DNA from: Symbiodinium natans
Lineage: Eukaryota; Sar; Dinophyceae; Suessiales; Symbiodiniaceae
Direction of reading: 5' to 3'
DNA length: 64,000 nucleotides
NCBI GenBank assembly: GCA_905221605.1
Contig: CAJNDS010002272.1
Span: 174,501 to 238,500, forward strand
The position numbers and the translations under genes are program-made. This document shows, piece after piece, positions 29,123 to 39,177 of this stretch; position 1 is the stretch's first letter; every line of letters begins with the position of its first letter. The notes below the pieces were generated by a model. It did not search any database and was not told the origin of the DNA. It saw only the letters and a list, made by a program, of their open reading frames with translations.

Positions 29123-29323
29123 TCCGACCTACGGAGCTCCCTGAAGCAGGCCTTGCCTCAACACTTCGGGGTTAGGGTTTAGGGTTTAGGGTTTAAGGTT
29201 TAGGGTTTAGGGTTTAAGGTTTAGGGTTTAGGGTTTAAGGTTTAGGGTTTAGGCTTTTGGGTTAACAAGACCACACGATGGTTCGAGAGCTGGAGGAGGA
29301 ATCCCTGGCACCCTAAACCCTAA
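29123..29323 (+). CDS. Two-exon gene end
   Basis: 29123-29170 (SDLRSSLKQALPQHFG) and 29270 onward (TTRWFESWRRNPWH, then PKP from the array and TAA). In phase. The second island also encodes MVRELEEESLAP in another frame. Confidence 0.45.
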
Positions 29324-29379
29324 ACCCTAAACCCCAAACCCTCAACCCTCAACCCTAAACCCCAAATGCCGATGACCAG

Positions 29380-29439
29380 GCGCAAAGCGGCAAGTTCGCC
29401 ACGATGGGTCCGCAGCAGCACCTAGATGCGAGCCTTTAG
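29380..29439 (+). CDS. Short terminal exon
   Basis: GACCAG acceptor, AQSGKFATMGPQQHLDASL, TAG. Confidence 0.45.
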   Translation, partial: AQSGKFATMGPQQHLDASL

Positions 29440-29574
29440 TTCGTAGTTGCCCCCCCCCAACTCCAATTTTTTATGCGCCCCAATCCCCCCCAAAGGTGGA
29501 GGGTTTATAGGGCTTAGTGTTTAGTGGGTCTAGGGCGCATGAACCCAAAACCCTACACCCTAAACCTTGCACAG

Positions 29575-29956
29575 GGCTTAGTGTTCAGGGTGTGGGACTC
29601 GGCCCCAATGTGGGCGGGCTCGGCAGCATGTTTCACACGCAAAGCCGTCGATCGATTCATAGCTGGCATGATCCAGAGCCTCCTAGGCGTTGCTCAGCCC
29701 CGGAAGAGTTTAGGGTTTTTAGGGTTTAGGGTTTAGGGTTTAGGGTTTAGGGTTTAGGGTTTAAGGTTTAGGGGCCCTAAAGCCTAAACCCCAAACCCCA
29801 AACCCTAAACCCTGAACCCCAGGGTCTGGGGTAGAGGCCGTCAAGAGAAGCTACATAGTTCTCTGGGCACGTCCAGGAGCAACTTTCGCTGCTACCAGGC
29901 GGTGTCGTCCCCAAACCCTCAAGACTAGACGGCAAGACAACTCCCGTAGACCCTAA
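29575..29956 (+). CDS. Two exons, possible transferase fragment
   Basis: 29575-29707 is 44 codons (GLVFRVWDSAPMWAGSAACF, TRKAVDRFIAGMIQSLLGVA...) plus A, donor GTTTAGGG. 29823-29956 joins in phase (SGVEAVKRSYIVLWARPGAT...) to TAA; another frame of it (SRSNFRCYQAVSS) is also plausible. MWAGSAACFTRKAVDRFI resembles the acceptor-side segment of some glycosyltransferases, but this is weak. Confidence 0.5.
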
Positions 29957-30079
29957 GCCTAAACCACCAACCCTATACCCTTCAACCGTAAGATTTTCAA
30001 GCGCCTAAACCCTAAACCCTAAACCCTAGACCACAACCCTCAAACCCTTCAACCCTAAGATTCCATTAAGACTGCACAG

Positions 30080-30210
30080 ATAACCCTCAAAAGCCAGAAC
30101 AATCCAGGCGAATCCAAGTCCCCGCAGCTCCCCGACAGGCGTCTGGACCACCCCAAACCAAACTTAAACCCTAAACCCGACACCCTACACCCTAAACCCT
30201 AAACCCTAAA
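30080..30210 (+). CDS. Candidate exon
   Basis: After GCACAG the frame ITLKSQNNPGESKSPQLPDR stays open into repeats. The right boundary is unclear (possible GC donor after CCGACAG at 30133-30139). Confidence 0.35.
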
Positions 30211-30284
30211 CCCTAAACCCTAAACCCTAAACCCTAAACCCTAAACCCTAAACCCTAAACCCTAAACCCAAGGCACCCCGGTAG

Positions 30285-30576
30285 CTGGCTAGCACCCAGG
30301 GACCGACAACACGCAATGCCAGTCTCAACTGGCAAGAACGGCTGAGCGGCAAAATGGTGCTGTGGGAGTTTAGTTCAGGGCTTCGGGTGGTAGAGCTTGT
30401 GGGAGCTTAGCGGTTTATTCGGGTTTAGGGTTTAGGGTTTAGGGTTTAGGGTTTAGGGTTTAGGGTTTAGGGTTTAGGGTTTAGGGTTTAGGGTTTAGGG
30501 TTTGGGGTAGTTTAGGGAATCGTCGCCTTTCAACTTGAGGAGGCTTGGGGCCTCGAGCGGCTGCAGCCTGAGCTAA
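30285..30576 (+). CDS. Two-exon gene end
   Basis: 30285-30367 (LASTQGPTTRNASLNWQERL SGKMVLW, +GA, donor GTTTAG) and 30516-30576 (ESSPFNLRRLGASSGCSLS, TAA), in phase. Contains an NAS sequon. Another frame of the second exon (LERLQPELKTFSYL) is also open. Confidence 0.5.
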
Positions 30577-30707
30577 AGACCTTTTCGTACTTGTCAACCT
30601 AAACCTTAAACTTCTTAGGGTTTAGGGTTTAGGGTTTAGGGTTTAGGGTTTAGGGCCGTTTAGGGTTTAGGGTTTAGGGTTTAGGGTTTAGGGTTTAGGG
30701 TTCCTAG

Positions 30708-30797
30708 CCACTCGCCCTTTTCAAAGCGCCCGGGGCTCCAAACGCGCGGAGCAAAAGCCTAAACGCAAAAAGGGCCCCAAACTCCCAAAAACCCTGA
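30708..30797 (+). CDS. Candidate exon
   Basis: TCCTAG acceptor, PLALFKAPGAPNARSKSLNA..., to TGA at 30795. Confidence 0.4.
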   Translation, partial: PLALFKAPGAPNARSKSLNAKRAPNSQKP

Positions 30798-30887
30798 ACC
30801 TTGGACCCTGAGAGACCTCGAGCCACCTCCAAACCTTAAAGCATGGGTTTAGGGTTTAGGGTTTAGGGTTTAGGGTTTAGGGTTTAG

Positions 30888-30937
30888 GAACTCGAAACCG
30901 ACTGGACCCCGAAGCAGGAGAGCTCAAGGCCCTCTAA
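30888..30937 (+). CDS. Short terminal exon
   Basis: TTTAG at the end of a TTTAGGG array acts as acceptor; TRNRLDPEAGELKAL, TAA. Confidence 0.45.
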
Positions 30938-31170
30938 GGGGCAAAGGGGGTTGAAAGCCCCTACACCCCTGGAAGCGCAGGATCCCTCTAGAATTTCGGG
31001 AGCGAAACTCCCTGATGCCCTACACCCTAAACCCTAAACCCTAAACCCTAAACCCTAAATGCTAAACCCTAAACCCCAAACCCCAAACCCCAAACCCTAA
31101 ACCCTAAACCCTAAACCCTAAACCCTAAACCCTAAACCCTAAACCCTAAACTCTAAACCCTAAACCCAAG

Positions 31171-31544
31171 CTTCCTGGGCTGCCACGCGCACACCTCGAA
31201 GCCCTATGGGCCCTATCAACCTTGTAAGGTGCTCAAGGCACCTACCCCACTAAACCCTAAACCCTATAGACCCTACACCCTCACCCTCTTAGGGTTTAGG
31301 GTTCAGGGTTTAGGGTTTAGGGTTTAGGGTCTAGGGTTTAGGGTTTCGGGTCTAAACCCTAAAACAGGCCTAACCCCTGAGAGCCTGAGTAGGTCCTAAG
31401 CCCTGAAACGCCCGAGCCATGCTGTGAGCACTTCGCGGCCTACAAGGCTTCCTGCGGCTTAGGGTTTGGGGGTCGGTTTGGGGTTTAGTGTTTAGGGTAA
31501 GCAAATGGAGCCAGTCAGGTGTGCCAAAACCAGTACCACAGTGA
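31171..31544 (+). CDS. Two-exon gene end
   Basis: 31171-31223 (FLGCHAHTSKPYGPYQP, donor GTAAGG) and 31519-31544 (C-VPKPVPQ, TGA), in phase. Confidence 0.45.
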
Positions 31545-31850
31545 TTCCTCGCAGTTTGTTGATGCCTCGCAGTGATGTTTGGTGATACACTCCATGAATA
31601 CAATCGTTGTATCCCCAAATCAACCCGAGAATTCCCCAAGTGTGCGTCAGCTCGTCGCGATTCGCTACCACGAGGGGCTCACCATAAGTAGCAAGCCATC
31701 ACAATGATTGGTGACAATCTGAATGAACAGACGTCCACCCCACATAGTGTCTTCCAATGTCTTATGTAGATGATTGCAGCTTTGACTGTTTTGACCCATT
31801 CCCATGTATTGCCATTGTCAAAGCAGCCACTTGATTGCTTCAGCAGCCGC

Positions 31851-32189
31851 ATGGCATCAATGATTTTTCGCTTGCTCTCCACCATTGGCCTGATGCTTGC
31901 GGGTACGTTGAAAGGGTGCGGCAGTGGTGAGGAATGCGGTGTTACTGGCACTCTCTCTTCTTGCGATCAAGTGAATCTAAACTATGGATGCGACACCGCT
32001 TTCAAGAATGCTGGAACCGTTAGAAACTGTTGCGACAAGCTGATGACGTATGGGAGATGCATCAAGGACAAGGGATGTTGCGATTTCGTTTTCGAAGAAA
32101 ACGGAACCAAGATTAAAGAAATGATGGATAACATGTATGGCGAGAACTACCCAGGAGGACATTGTGGCTGGTCAAATGCTTGCCACTGA
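31851..32189 (+). CDS. Small secreted cysteine-rich protein (112 aa)
   Basis: ATG at 31851, four bases after CTTCAGCAG, a plausible spliced-leader acceptor. The N-terminus MASMIFRLLSTIGLMLAGTL is a good signal peptide. The mature part has 11 cysteines including two CC pairs (NCCDK, GCCDF), an NGT sequon and ends GGHCGWSNACH. No telomeric repeat or intron interrupts it. It may act in the secretory pathway or outside the cell; no family recognised. A frame open upstream to 31770 was rejected because the signal peptide would be buried. Splicing from GTCAAATG (32170) to 32290 could give a longer C-terminus. Confidence 0.65.
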   Translation: MASMIFRLLSTIGLMLAGTLKGCGSGEECGVTGTLSSCDQVNLNYGCDTAFKNAGTVRNCCDKLMTYGRCIKDKGCCDFVFEENGTKIKEMMDNMYGENYPGGHCGWSNACH

Positions 32190-32194
32190 TTTGA

Positions 32195-32419
32195 TGGCCA
32201 CTGTCAACGGACAAAGCAACCAAAGAAGAACTGAAGCTTGCCTTTTGTAACTCCACGTGTTGCGCTGCGTTTGTTTCACTGCTTGGACTTGCCTTTCAGG
32301 AGCGGATGCATCCTGATGACTTACTGGAGACAGTTCAACAATTCAAAATGGAGTCTTGGAACGCTTGGGTTTGCATATGCACAAGCTCCCAACACGAGTG
32401 TGCGAGAAAAAGTGTGTGA
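32195..32419 (+). CDS. Open frame downstream of the secreted gene
   Basis: 74 codons without ATG (WPLSTDKATKEELKLAFCNS, TCCAAFVSLLGLAFQERMHP, DDLLETVQQFKMESWN...) to TGA. It contains TTGCCTTTCAG before GAGCGG, so 32290-32419 may be an exon. An overlapping frame ends REKVCDWLR at 32432. It may be a second exon of the secreted gene or its 3-prime extension after a frame change. Confidence 0.4.
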   Translation, partial: WPLSTDKATKEELKLAFCNSTCCAAFVSLLGLAFQERMHPDDLLETVQQFKMESWNAWVCICTSSQHECARKSV

Positions 32420-32899
32420 TTGGTTGCGATGAGGACGGGCATAGGCGAGGCCTCTTCTAGCTTATATAGGTGGGTCGTTTCGGGGGGAGGAAGATGGTCC
32501 CTATACACCTAGAGTTTATCGGGCTCAGGGTTGCAAGGTGGGGGCTCAGCTCTAGGATTGGGGGGGTTTGTACCCCGGGCCAAAAACTGCACGCAAGGAT
32601 TGTCTGCACACAAGACCCTTAAAACCCTAGACCCTAAACCCTTAAGGGTTTAGGATGCGTGGCAGGTGACAGAGTGTACGAAAAGGCTTCGGGCCAATTC
32701 CAAATTCTTTGCGTCTTTTTTGTTTTCGGTTTGCTTTTTAGTTCGCTTTGGGATTCCGGGTCTCATGCGAGCGGCGATTCTTTTGCGCGCTCGGGTAATG
32801 TTTCTATGAAGCGGACATGATGATTTTCCGCGGAAGGGCCGAAGGGGTAGACAAGATTGCGCGGAAGGTCGCGGAAGTTTGAAGCGCAGATAAACAGCA

Positions 32900-33960
32900 A
32901 CTTCGGGAATATATATATATATATGGGTTGCGTTCAAATTCGCGTGTCTGCTCAGTTACTGTAAATTACATCATTAATTGGTTTGGCCGGTCTAATTTTC
33001 ATGTCTTTGCTATAAGGCGGCACCGAGGGGGATCCCCTAAAACCCCAGTGTGGCGCTAGGAAACGCTAGGTTCGCGCTAGGTAAAATCAACAAACATTAT
33101 TTCAAATTTCGCATGTCACCACTAAGCGAACCCAACAGAGATTGACAGGCGCACCACCCGAAATATGCGTACAACATCCGGGGTGGTGTAATAACCCCGC
33201 GCCTCTTCGTTATGAATTGACGGGGCCCCTGTTGCCAGGATAGAGGTTCTTCTAGGAAAAACGATGACAAGAAAGAAACGATATTCTTGTTATACTTGGT
33301 ACATTTGCTGCTCCTGGCTTGTTTTCGTCGTTCATCGCGTCGTAGTATCAGATCTTGGAAAATCCGGCACAGTGTTTTGCGCTAGCGCCGCGCTAGCACG
33401 GCGCTAGCAAAATGTCAACGCAACCCCCCCCGGCAGACCATGGCCCATTCCTCCTCTAGCAGACCACAAAGGAACACCATAGAACCGAGAGTGCTATGCT
33501 TGCTGGAGCTCGAGCCCCGCAAGTGGCGACAGCGGAGAAACCTTCGCTCGCGCCAGAACTCCAGCAGTAGCAGTATGTAGCAGTAACACTAGCAGTTCTT
33601 GTGACGACTCGTCCGACAGCAGCGCCTGAAAAATGGTCCGCGCTAGCACCATTTCTAGGAATTCATGCTTGGATCCTTCAAATGTCGCGCTTGCTACTCC
33701 ATCTCAATCAGCTTCTTTTTCCTTCAGGACATAAGGCGGCACCGAGGGAGTTCCGAGTTAACGTCAATTTCGGGAACAAGCATTTTGACAACAACCCATA
33801 TATATATATATATATATATATTCATATATATATATATTTCTTGCTGAAGCCCCACATGCCGGCAACCGTAAGAGTCGCGCGCCCATATAGGGCTGCCGCC
33901 TATCCCCCCCCCCCCCCGCTCTTTCAATGTCTTCATACAGTAGCCAGTCTTTCCGTGTCT
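32900..33960. repeat. TE-like region with (TA)n and GCGCTAG motifs
   Basis: Lacks telomeric arrays. Contains (TA)n at 32909-32923 and 33801-33837, repeated CGCTAG/GCGCTAGC motifs (33044-33090, 33380-33412, 33636), and two copies of ATAAGGCGGCACCGAGGG (33013, 33730). The stretch 33838-33893 is shared with 37111-37160. No transposase visible. 32440-32640 shows nothing clear. Confidence 0.5.
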
Positions 33961-34094
33961 TGATGCAGTAGCCTAATAATTATAGCACAGCCATGTCCAT
34001 AGACACAGCTACTGTTTATAAACACAGCCATGTTTATAAACACAGCCACTGCTCATAAACGCAGTCACCGCAAACATCTAGAAACCCTACCACC

Positions 34095-34225
34095 CGGAAA
34101 CGCCCGTAAGACTGGGAAGTATTTGAGGGCATAGGGTGATGCGAATAGATCTATTGCTGTAGGCCCCGGGGAAGGAAGAGTACTGTGAGCAAATATCCTT
34201 TCACTATGATCCGGGCTCTGGGCCT
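34095..34225. repeat. Dispersed repeat, copy 1 of 3
   Basis: Shares GCATAGGGTGATGCGAA..., CCCCGGG.., CTGTGAGCAA..CCTTTCACTAT with 35655-35790 (direct) and 36045-36170 (inverted). Probable short non-autonomous element. Confidence 0.65.
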
Positions 34226-34687
34226 TCCAAAAGCCCAACTTGCTCGCAAGCATGTGGATTTTCATCTCAATGTTTCCCAAAGGGCCCCCCGAAAGAGTTA
34301 TCTTTTTTTCAGGATAAGACTCATTTATAACTAGCCTCGAGCATCACAAGTAAATAGCTCATAAACCCTACTCGTTTAAGGCTCAGATTTATCAACGCCT
34401 TATTCGATCAAGACGTCGGGTCAGACCCCATTCCAAGATGTATACATTTTAAAGGCTTGGGGTTTAAGATTTAGGCATTTAGCCTAAGCCGTCAATTAGA
34501 CGTAACCCTTAAACTTTAAACCTTATAGGGTTTATGGTTTAATGGTTTAGGGTTTAACATTTAGGCGTTTAAACTTAAGCCGACAATAAACCTAAACCCT
34601 TAACCTTTAAACCCCATAGGATTCAGGTTTAAAGGTTTAGGCGTTAAGAGTTTAAACTTAAGCGCATATTTAGAATTTAAACCTTAA

Positions 34688-35069
34688 GGGTTTAAGGTTT
34701 AGGCATTCAAGCCTTAAACCCTTTTAGGGTCAGAACTCTAAAGCCCCATAGGGCTCTAAAAGGTTCAAAGGTCTTAACCCTATAGGTGCTGAAGGTATAA
34801 ATGCCCAGACTTTAGGTTTAAACACACATAAAGTTTAGGAACCTTTGCCTCAGGTTTAGGCATTTAAACCTATAGGGTTTAAAGGCTTAGGGCTTCTCAG
34901 GGTTTACCTCTAAAGCCCTAACGGGGTTAGCCCTATAGGGGGTTAAACCCTGCCTAGAGAGTTTAAACCTTAAAGGTTTAAGGCTTAGAGGGCTTGAGGC
35001 TTAAATCCCCAAACCCTAATTCCTATAGGGTTATGCCTATGTTTGTATATGTAGGGCTTGCCTCCCGTG
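34688..35069. repeat. Segmental duplication, unit 1
   Basis: About 380 bp rich in TTTAAACC and CCTATAGGG, repeated with about 80-85% identity by eye at 35168-35560. Region 34300-35560 consists of such degenerate telomere-like words, not clean heptamers. No gene seen. Confidence 0.75.
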
Positions 35070-35167
35070 CAAATGCAAAGAACCACATCACCCTTCACCT
35101 TTAAACCCTATAGGGTTAAGGTTTGAAGGTTTAGGTGTGAAGACTTGAGAGTTTAAACGAGTTTAAA

Positions 35168-35560
35168 CCTTGAGGGTTTAAGGTTTAGGCATTTGAACCT
35201 TAAACCCTTTTAGGGTCAGAACGCTAAAACCCTATAGGGCTCTGAAAGGTTCAAAGGTTTTCACGCTATAGGCGCTGAAGGCATAAATGCCCAGACTTTC
35301 GGTTTAAATGCATATAAAGCTTAGGAATCGATGCCTCAGGTTTAGGCATGTAAACCTTCAACAGGGTTTAAAGGCTTTGGGTTTTTCAGGGTTTCTCTCT
35401 GAAGCCCTGACGGGGTTAGCCCTATAAAGTTTAAACCCTGCCTATAAAGTTTAAACCTTAAAGGTTTAAGGCTCTGAGGGCTTGAGGCGTAAATCCCTAA
35501 ACCCTAATTTCCATTGGGTTATGCCTATGTTTGTAGAGTGTAGGGCTTGCCTTCTGTGGA
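35168..35560. repeat. Segmental duplication, unit 2
   Basis: Direct copy of 34688-35069, offset about 480 bp; begins GGTTTAGGCATTTGAACC and ends TATGTTTGTAGAGTGTAGGGC. Confidence 0.75.
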
Positions 35561-35654
35561 AATTCAGGAAAAGTAAGTACAAGGAAGTACCCACATCATG
35601 TGTATATAGGGTGTATGTATTGTATGTCAAATACAGATAATGGAGAAGGAAGGA

Positions 35655-35790
35655 TGGTAAGTCTCGAGCCATAAGACTAGGAAGTACTCCAGTGCATAGG
35701 GTGATGCGAAAAATCTTTGACTATAAGCCCCGGGGATGCGAGAATACTCTGAGCAATCTCCTTTCACTATTTCCTGGGACCGACCTGGGG
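35655..35790. repeat. Dispersed repeat, copy 2 of 3
   Basis: Direct copy of 34095-34225. The span between copies holds the segmental duplication, so copies 1 and 2 may have driven it. Confidence 0.65.
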
Positions 35791-36044
35791 CGTATGTGGT
35801 GTTGATCAAAAGAAAAGGTATAATGAGTATTGAATATACTTGTATACTATACTTAACACAACACCTGTTTATAATCACCGACCCTGTTTATAAACACCTT
35901 TGGTGTTCCATTATAGCTACTGTACCCAGAACACTCCCCCCCAAAAAACCGAAGAAGTTGGTGTAGAAGTCGAGTCACCTTGGCATGGGTTTAGGGTTGA
36001 TAGCCAACGTTGTTGTTTAACTAAATTTAAAGCGAATACGGTTT

Positions 36045-36170
36045 GGCCCAAATCTTGGACGAATAGATGTATTTGCTCACAGTGTTCTCGCTTCCCTGGG
36101 ACCTACATATAATGGATTTGTTCGCATCACCCTATGCCATCAAATGCTTCCTAGTTTTATGGTTTGAGAA
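36045..36170. repeat. Dispersed repeat, copy 3 of 3 (inverted)
   Basis: Reverse-complement relative of the copies at 34095 and 35655 (TTCGCATCACCCTATGC, TTGCTCACAGTGTTCTCGC). Confidence 0.6.
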
Positions 36171-36329
36171 TACCGTCCTTCCCTCTACACTTTCTCTATT
36201 TGATATACAATAAGAATAATATACCTACACGGCGACGTGGGTAGAAGTTCTACCTTTTCATGCAACACATACACCCTACATACATACACAGAGGGTTTAG
36301 GGTTTACTGACAGTGCCAACGCAGCAACG

Positions 36330-36775
36330 AACCAATGAACCAATGAACCAATGTACCAATGATTTGGGCCCATGATTGGTGCAAAGGACGACCCAGGACC
36401 CAATGTACCAATGTACCAATGTACCAATGATTTGGGCCCATGATTGGTGCAAAGGACGACCCATGACCCAATGTACCATTGTACCAATGATTTGGGCCCA
36501 TGATTGGTACAAACATCCTATGTACCAATCATGGGCCGAAATGATTGGTACATTGGTACATTGGTACATTGGTACATTGGTACATTGGTACATTGGTACA
36601 TTGGTACATTGGTACCAATTACATTGGTACATTGGTACATTGGTACACTGGTACATTGGTACATTGGTACATTGGTACATTGGTACATTGGTACATTGGT
36701 ACATTGGTTCATCCTGTGTACCAATCATGGGCCGACATGATTGGTACATTGGTACATTGGTACATTAGTTCATCC
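36330..36775. repeat. Minisatellite GTACATTG / CAATGTAC, both orientations
   Basis: Left part has CCAATGTA units with ATTTGGGCCCATGATTGGT spacers; right part (36545-36715) has about 20 tandem GTACATTG octamers. Overall an inverted arrangement able to fold. Reading frames here (MYQCTNVP repeats) are artefacts of the octamer. Confidence 0.9.
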
Positions 36776-36778
36776 CGT

Positions 36779-37012
36779 GCCATCATAGGCCGAAATGATT
36801 GGGACGTTGGTACATTGGTGCGGTCGGGTTCTTGCCCCAATCATGGGCTCAAATGATTGGGACGTTGGTACGTTGGTGCGGTTGGGGTTTTGTCCCAATC
36901 ATGGGCCCAAATGATTGGGACGTTGGTACGTTGGTGCGGCTGGGGTTTTGTCCCAATCATGGGCTCAAATGATTGGGACGTTGGTACGTTGGTGCGGGTG
37001 GGGTTTTGGCAC
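36779..37012. repeat. 58-bp tandem repeat, four units
   Basis: Units start at about 36780, 36838, 36896 and 36954, each CAATCATGGGCYCAAATGAT then TGGGACGTTGGTACGTTGGT. It includes the ATGATTGG word of the neighbouring minisatellite. Confidence 0.9.
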
Positions 37013-37129
37013 ACATAATAGAAACATCGAGTGCAGACAAAGTGCAAAAGACGGAAATTGCACAAAAGGTAGGGGGGGGGGATAGGCATGTACCCATATA
37101 TATATATATATTTCTTGCTGAAGCCCCAC

Positions 37130-37238
37130 ATGCCGGCAACCGTAAGAGTCGCGCGCCCATCGCTGTTCCACATCTCGGAGAGCGAAGCTCTGCGGAAGGC
37201 GACGGGTCGCTGGGAAGCCCAGAGCCCATTGCTCTCCC
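37130..37238 (+). CDS. First exon of a gene, MPATVRVARP start
   Basis: ATG then 36 codons (MPATVRVARPSLFHISESEA, LRKATGRWEAQSPLLS) plus C and donor GTTTAGGG. The segment from (AT)n through the first ten codons is duplicated at 33838-33890, where the frame diverges after MPATVRVARP. The upstream (TA)n may be part of a shared promoter or mobile repeat. Function unknown. Confidence 0.5.
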
Positions 37239-37315
37239 GTTTAGGTTTAGGGTTTAGGGTATAGGGTTTGGGGTTTGGGGTTTTGGGTTTGGGGTTTAAT
37301 TAGGGTTCTGACTTT

Positions 37316-37500
37316 AAGAATTTCTCGCAATCATGATACGCGATGAGAAAAGTAGTAACCCTAAGGGTCCATATACCTAAATAGGGAATACTTGGGCCTT
37401 AACGTACTTTCTATTTCGGGACTTTGGGGCCCAAGTACAGAATAATAAGGTACATGGACCCTTTGAGCTCTATGCTTCCCATTCCCAACTTCGTAATGAG
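37316..37500. mobile_element. MITE family 3, copy 1
   Basis: Hairpin arms GGTCCATATACCTAAATAGG...CTTGGGCC and GGGCCCAAGTA...GGTACATGGACC; flanks TTCTGACTTTAAGAATTTCTCGC also shared with 43053-43240. Confidence 0.75.
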
Positions 37501-37684
37501 GCCGTAGACCCTAAACCCTACATTTAAACCCTCCATATACCCCTATTCCTGCCCCTATTACACCTTAAACCCTAAACCCTAAACCCTAAATCCTTCTCCC
37601 CTGAACCCTTGGCACTTGCCCCCTAGACCCCTGACCGTCAACCAAAAAACCTAGGGGTACCTGGACATCTAATTAGATACTCAG

Positions 37685-37960
37685 GTCACTGAGTTCCGTT
37701 TCTGGTGAGAACAGGGAGTCACGTATCTCCACGCAAGGCTCAAGGAAGCGCCGCAGAAGGGTTATAAGTTTAGGGTTTAGGGTTTAGGGTTTAGGTGCTT
37801 GAGAAAAAAACACCGCTCAAGTAGGTTTCAGGGTGAGGCCCCCAAGCCCTGTAGGCTGGACTCTCTCTTCCGCCCGTTCCTGCACCCGTTCCAGAACACT
37901 ACCCCCAACCCGTCCCCCAACCCCCAACTTGGAGGGTCATGGTGCTTTTTAATTGTTTAG
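37685..37960 (+). CDS. Two exons, unknown gene
   Basis: 37685-37760 (SLSSVSGENRESRISTQGSR KRRRR) and 37832-37960 (GEAPKPCRLDSLFRPFLHPF, QNTTPNPSPN...), in phase, ending TAG or at a GTTTAGG donor. The KRRRR cluster could be a nuclear signal. A mini-exon 38172-38192 (LYAPEP, TAA) may follow. Confidence 0.5.
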
Positions 37961-37984
37961 GGTTTAGAGTTTAGGGCTTAGGGA

Positions 37985-38107
37985 ATTAAACCAATTATAA
38001 CAGTACTTAGAGCTGTACTTATATCCATATTAGGGCACTTAAGGGGGCTTATCAGCGGGCTATAAAGTACAGATATCATTGGTTACGAAGTACCAGGAAC
38101 CTCCAAG
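37985..38107. mobile_element. MITE family 2, copy 1 (left end lost)
   Basis: Right terminus GAAGTACCAGGAACCTCCAA, plus GTACTTAGAGCTGTACTTATA and AGGGCACTTAAGGGGGCTTAT shared with 41601-41746 and 42542-42678. Confidence 0.6.
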
Positions 38108-38285
38108 TGGGGAATAGCAAAGCAAACCCCGAACCCGACGCCCTGAACGTATGATCTTCCTGACCCCGCAGCTATATGCCCCTGAACCCTAAACCCTAAA
38201 CCCTAGACCCTAAACCCTAAACCCTAAACCCTAAACCCTAAACCCTAAACCCACATCTTCCCCGTTTCGGACCTCCTCTTGCCAG

Positions 38286-38728
38286 CCTGCGCTGCGGCAC
38301 CCCGAGTTGGCAGACTACGAGGATGCCAAAGGTGATTCCTCCGACCAGGGGGTTAGGGTTTAGGGTTTAGGGTTTAGGGAGGGTTTAGGGTTTGGGGTTT
38401 AGGGTTTAGGGTTTAGGGTTTAGGGTTTAGGGTTTAGGGTTTTAGGGTCTTAGGGTTTAGGGTTTATAGGGTTTAGGGTTTAGGGTTTAGGGCTAGGGTT
38501 TAGGGTTGAGGGGGTTTGGGTTTTGAGGGTTTAGGGGTTTGTAGGGCTTTTGGGCTTTGAGGGTTTAAGGGTGTTTGAGGGTGTGTTGTAGGCGGTTTGG
38601 AGGAGTTCAGGGTTTATGGGGTTTAGGGTTTACGGTTTAGGGTCTTGGGTTACTGTGATTTTGAGTCTGACGCCTGAGCACTAGACCAATGGGACTCTGA
38701 CGTTGAAGTGGCTGGGGGGGGGGGGGGG
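38286..38728 (+). CDS. Two exons, unknown gene
   Basis: 38286-38351 (PALRHPELADYEDAKGDSSD QG) after TTGCCAG, donor GTTAGGG, and 38685-38728 (TNGTLTLKWLGGG) after CACTAG, in phase. The second ends in a long G run before GT. 38735-38935 is a degenerate repeat (TGGAGTT..GACCGCGAAAACTCGAAG). Confidence 0.45.
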
Positions 38729-39045
38729 GTGCCGTTTTTGGAGTTTTTGGAGCACGAAACCTCGAAGTGGGCACTGTTGAAGGCCTAGGGAGGGTCTTGA
38801 ACGGTGTTGTTTTTGGAGTTGGACCGCGAAAACTCGAAGATGAGCACCGTTAAAGGTCTGGGGGGTGCTCCCGGCGGAGGTCTGGTGGTTCTTGACCGGT
38901 GAAAACTCGAAAATGGGCAATGCAGACGCTGGATTTTAGAATGTACGCCGGGTCCAGACCCTCTTTTAGTTGAGGTCCATATTATAAGGGGATCCTACTC
39001 TTTGGGGGTGTAAATAGGGGGTTCCCTAAACCCTAAACCCTAAAC

Positions 39046-39135
39046 CCTTAACCCTTAACCCTTAAACCCTTAACCCTTAACCCTTAACCCTTAACCCTTA
39101 ACCCTTAACCCTTAACCCTTAACCCTTAAACCCTT
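39046..39135. repeat. Variant array (CCCTTAA)n
   Basis: About twelve CCCTTAA heptamers within a CCCTAAA context. Confidence 0.9.
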
Positions 39136-39177
39136 AAACCCTGAACCCTAAACCCTAAGGTTTCAGGGTTTAGACAG

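Noticed and set aside
33601-33963. 120-codon + frame with IYIYIYI
   Set aside because: Contains the translated (TA)n microsatellite and poly-C; only the MPATVRVARP segment shared with 37130 is of interest.
36545-36715. CRISPR-like array
   Set aside because: Simple tandem octamer without spacers; eukaryotic context.
36185-36856. Several long frames on both strands (MYQCTNVP, HWYIGTLV repeats)
   Set aside because: Octamer minisatellite open in many frames because its length is 8; not protein coding by any other sign.
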